Made by a program: the position numbers and the translations under genes. 64,000 nucleotides of DNA from the NCBI GenBank assembly GCA_036785325.1, contig JAXIVH010000028.1:5186946-5250945 (forward strand), written 5' to 3'. Position 1 is the first letter of the stretch. Each line of letters begins with the position of its first letter. This DNA is from Urophycis tenuis (Eukaryota > Chordata > Actinopteri > Gadiformes > Phycidae). Shown here piece after piece: positions 61,584 through 64,000 of the stretch. Below the pieces are notes generated by a model. It did not search any database, had not been told where the DNA came from, and was given only the letters and a program-made list of their open reading frames with translations.

Positions 61584-61821
61584 GCGCATATATACACACA
61601 CACACACGCATATATACACACACATATATATATATACTTAAACATAGCTGAGCCTTTTTTTCCCCCTTCTCGGGGATTATGCTCCCAGTTTTGATCTCGG
61701 ACGTCTGGTCACTTATAGCATATAATAATATTATATTACTGTTAAGCCAACTATGAATAATAAAACAGGCCAAAACATGTGTCCTTTATCAAAGCTACAC
61801 GTATTACAAAAAAAACACGTG
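60852..61821 (+). repeat. gene-fragment cassette, copy 16 (970 bp)
   Basis: Shortest complete copy. One A fewer in TTGTATAAAAGTG and a short microsatellite (about 61,557-61,636). Confidence 0.95.
61039..61542 (+). pseudogene. dead exon relic, copy 16
   Basis: 504 bp with shared lesions. Private CACCAATCGG and CACCTGGCCG changes, both consistent with C-to-T at CpG or its neighbours. Confidence 0.6.
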
Positions 61822-63943
61822 AATTGAAAAGTTGAAGGTATGTTTTTAGCTGCTGGGTAGACTTCAGTCAACCTGACGCAGTTTTGTCTGTGAGCAACCA
61901 AATTGCTCGGGGATGGGCTCATTTTAAGCGGGGAAATCTAAGGTTCCCAACGGCGTATGGCAAGATTATATTGAGTCATGGGTCGTTGAAATACTAAGCT
62001 AATTAATTTCTGTTCTTTATTGAAAGATTGATCTTAATTGAAACGTTGAAGGTATGTTTTTAGCTGCTGGGTAGACTTCAGTCAACCTGACGCAGTTTTG
62101 TCTGTGAGCAACCAGACTGCTCGCGGATGGGCTCATTTTAAGCGGGGAAATCTAAGCTTTCCAACGGCATATGGCAAGACTATATTGACTCATTGGTCGT
62201 TGAAATACTAAGCTAATTAATTTGTGATCTGTAAGGAAAGATTGATGTTAATTGAAACGTTGAAGGTATGTTTTTAGCTGCTGGGTAGACTTCAGTCAAC
62301 CTGACACAGTTTTGTCTCTGAGCAACCAAATTGCTTGGGGATGGGCTCATTTTAAGCGGGGAAATCTAAGCTTTCCAACGGCGTATGGCAAGACTATATT
62401 GACTCATGGGTCGTTGAAATACTAAGATAATTAATTTGTGTTCTGTAAGGAAAGATTGATGTTAATTGAAACGTTGAAGGTATGTTTTTAGCTGCTGGGT
62501 AGACTTCAGTCAACCTGACGCAGTTTAGTCTGTGAGCAACCAAATTGCTCAGGGATGGGCTCATTATAAGCGGGGAAATCTGAGCTTTCCAACGGCGTAT
62601 GGCAAGACTATATTCATTAAAGGGTCGTTGAAATACTAAGCTAATTAATTTGTGTTCTGTAAGGAAAGATTGATGTTAATTGAAACGTTAAAGGTATGTT
62701 TTTAGCTGCTGGGTAGACTTCATTCAACCTGACGCAGTTTAGTCTGTGGTCAACCAGACTGCTCGCGGATGGGCTCATTTTAAGCGGGGAAATCTAAGCT
62801 TTCCAACGGCCTATGGCAAGACTATATTGACTCATGGGTCATTGAAATACTAAGCTAATTATTTTGTGTTCTGTAAGGAAAGATTGATGTTAATTGAAAC
62901 GTTGAAGGTATGTTTTTAGCTGCTGGGTAGACTTCAGTCAACCTGACGCAGTTTAGTCTGTGATCAACCAGACTGCTCGCAAATGGGCTCATTTTAAGCG
63001 GGGAAATCTAAGCTTTCCAACGGCGTATGGCAAGACTATATTGACTCATGGGTCGTTGAAATACTAAGATAATTAATTTGTGTTCTGTAAGGAAAGATTG
63101 ATGTTAATTGAAACGTTGAAGGTATGTTTTTAGCTGCTGGGTAGACTTCAGTCAACCTGACGCAGTTTAGTCTGTGAGCAACCAAATTGCTCAGGGATGG
63201 GCTCATTATAAGCGGGGAAATCTGAGCTTTCCAACGGCGTATGGCAAGACTATATTCATTAAAGGGTCGTTGAAATACTAAGCTAATTAATTTGTGTTCT
63301 GTAAGGAAAGATTGATGTTAATTGAAACGTTAAAGGTATGTTTTTAGCTGCTGGGTAGACTTCATTCAACCTGACGCAGTTTAGTCTGTGATCAACCAGA
63401 CTGCTCGCGGATGGGCTCATTTTAAGCGGGGAAATCTAAGCTTTCCAACGGCGTATGGCAAGACTATATTGACTCATGGGTCATTGAAATACTAAGCTAA
63501 TTAATTTGTGTTCTGTAAGGAAAGATTGATGTTAATTGAAACGTTGAAGGTATGTTTTTAGCTGCTGGGTAGACTTCAGTCAACCTGACGCAGTTTAGTC
63601 TGTGATCAACCAGACTGCTCGCGGATGGGCTCATTTTAAGCGGGGAAATCTAAGCTTTCCAACGGCGTATGGCAAGAGTATATTGACTCATGGGTCGTTG
63701 AAATACTAAGCTAATTAATTTGTGTTCTGTAAGGAAAGATTGATGTTAATTGAAACGTTGAAGGTATGTCTTTAGCTGCTGTGTAGACTTCAGTCAACCT
63801 GACGCAGATTTGTCTGTGAGCAACCAAATTGCTCGGAGATGGGCTCATTTTAAACGGGGAAATCTAAGCTTTCCAACGACGTATGGCATGACTATATTTG
63901 CCCATGGGTCGTCGAAATAATAAGCTGATTCATGTGTGTTCTG
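61822..63943 (+). repeat. 214-bp satellite array, block 18 (10 monomers)
   Basis: 2,122 bp = 10 x 214 - 18. A three-monomer period (642 bp) is suggested by GAAATCTGAGC at about 62,575 and 63,217, each followed by ATATTCATTAAAGGG. No gene is seen. Confidence 0.96.
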
Positions 63944-64000
63944 TTGGCTGTGGAAAGAAAATAGCACACAAGTCATACCAAGTCACCTTTATTTTTCAGT
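63944..64000 (+). repeat. gene-fragment cassette, copy 17 (truncated by window edge)
   Basis: The first 57 bp of the cassette (TTGGCTGTGG to TTTTTCAGT) follow a C-type monomer at the expected site. The rest lies outside the window, so the array continues to the right. Confidence 0.93.

Noticed and set aside
1..64000. Centromeric CENP-B box in the monomer
   Set aside because: I looked for the TTCG....A..CGGG pattern and did not see it in the consensus monomer.
1..64000. tRNA, 5S rRNA or snRNA genes such as sometimes accompany fish satellite arms
   Set aside because: No A/B-box pairs, cloverleaf arms or recognisable 5S/U-snRNA cores were seen in the monomer, cassette or transposon.

Overview
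This window is a eukaryotic satellite locus with no intact protein-coding gene, RNA gene or prokaryotic feature that I can support. The repeat style suggests a vertebrate, most likely a teleost such as a cyprinid of zebrafish type: (CA)n/(TA)n compound microsatellites, a nonautonomous DNA transposon with 6-bp target duplications and TAT termini, and a nested Harbinger-like MITE. The organism call is inference; the repeat structure is read directly.

Layout: about 43 kb is a head-to-tail array of roughly 200 copies of a 214-bp monomer, all in one orientation. At 16 places (plus a 17th cut by the right edge) a cassette of about 0.97-1.02 kb interrupts the array, always at the same monomer position and on the same strand, in place of 18 bp of the monomer. 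Each cassette holds an intron-like tail ending in TTTCCAG, a GC- and proline-rich exon-like stretch of about 504 bp, a GTAAGT donor-like site, a (CA)n/(TA)n microsatellite and an AT-rich tail. The exon relic is dead in every copy: a frame change and a shared TGA (probably from CGA) interrupt what looks like a transposase-like or uncharacterised ORF. The gene fragment was therefore captured and inactivated before it spread with the satellite.

Spacing between neighbouring cassettes is quantised: array blocks are n x 214 - 18 bp (n = 2, 3, 4, 6, 8, 10, 13, 15, 16, 17, 20, 21, 30), with residuals of 1-3 bp that are mostly traceable to small indels. This fits whole-monomer unequal exchange. Higher-order periods of 2, 3, 5 and 7 monomers (428, 642, 1070, 1498 bp) occur in different blocks. 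Larger duplications overlie these: a ~9.06-kb near-identical direct repeat (about 40.58-49.64 kb and 49.87-58.93 kb), a ~1.8-kb tandem pair (31.5-35.2 kb), and dispersed pairs at offsets near 11.29, 12.15 and 8.68 kb.

The 9.06-kb duplication carries two copies of a 2,421-bp element (46847-49267 and 56140-58560). It has ~860-bp inverted arms, TATGAGGGGCC termini and a 6-bp ATATTC target duplication. A 495-bp nested element sits in its centre and contains a CpG-rich block and a ~104-bp (AT)n-centred palindrome. The locus is best read as a mosaic satellite evolving by unequal exchange, segmental duplication and transposon insertion.
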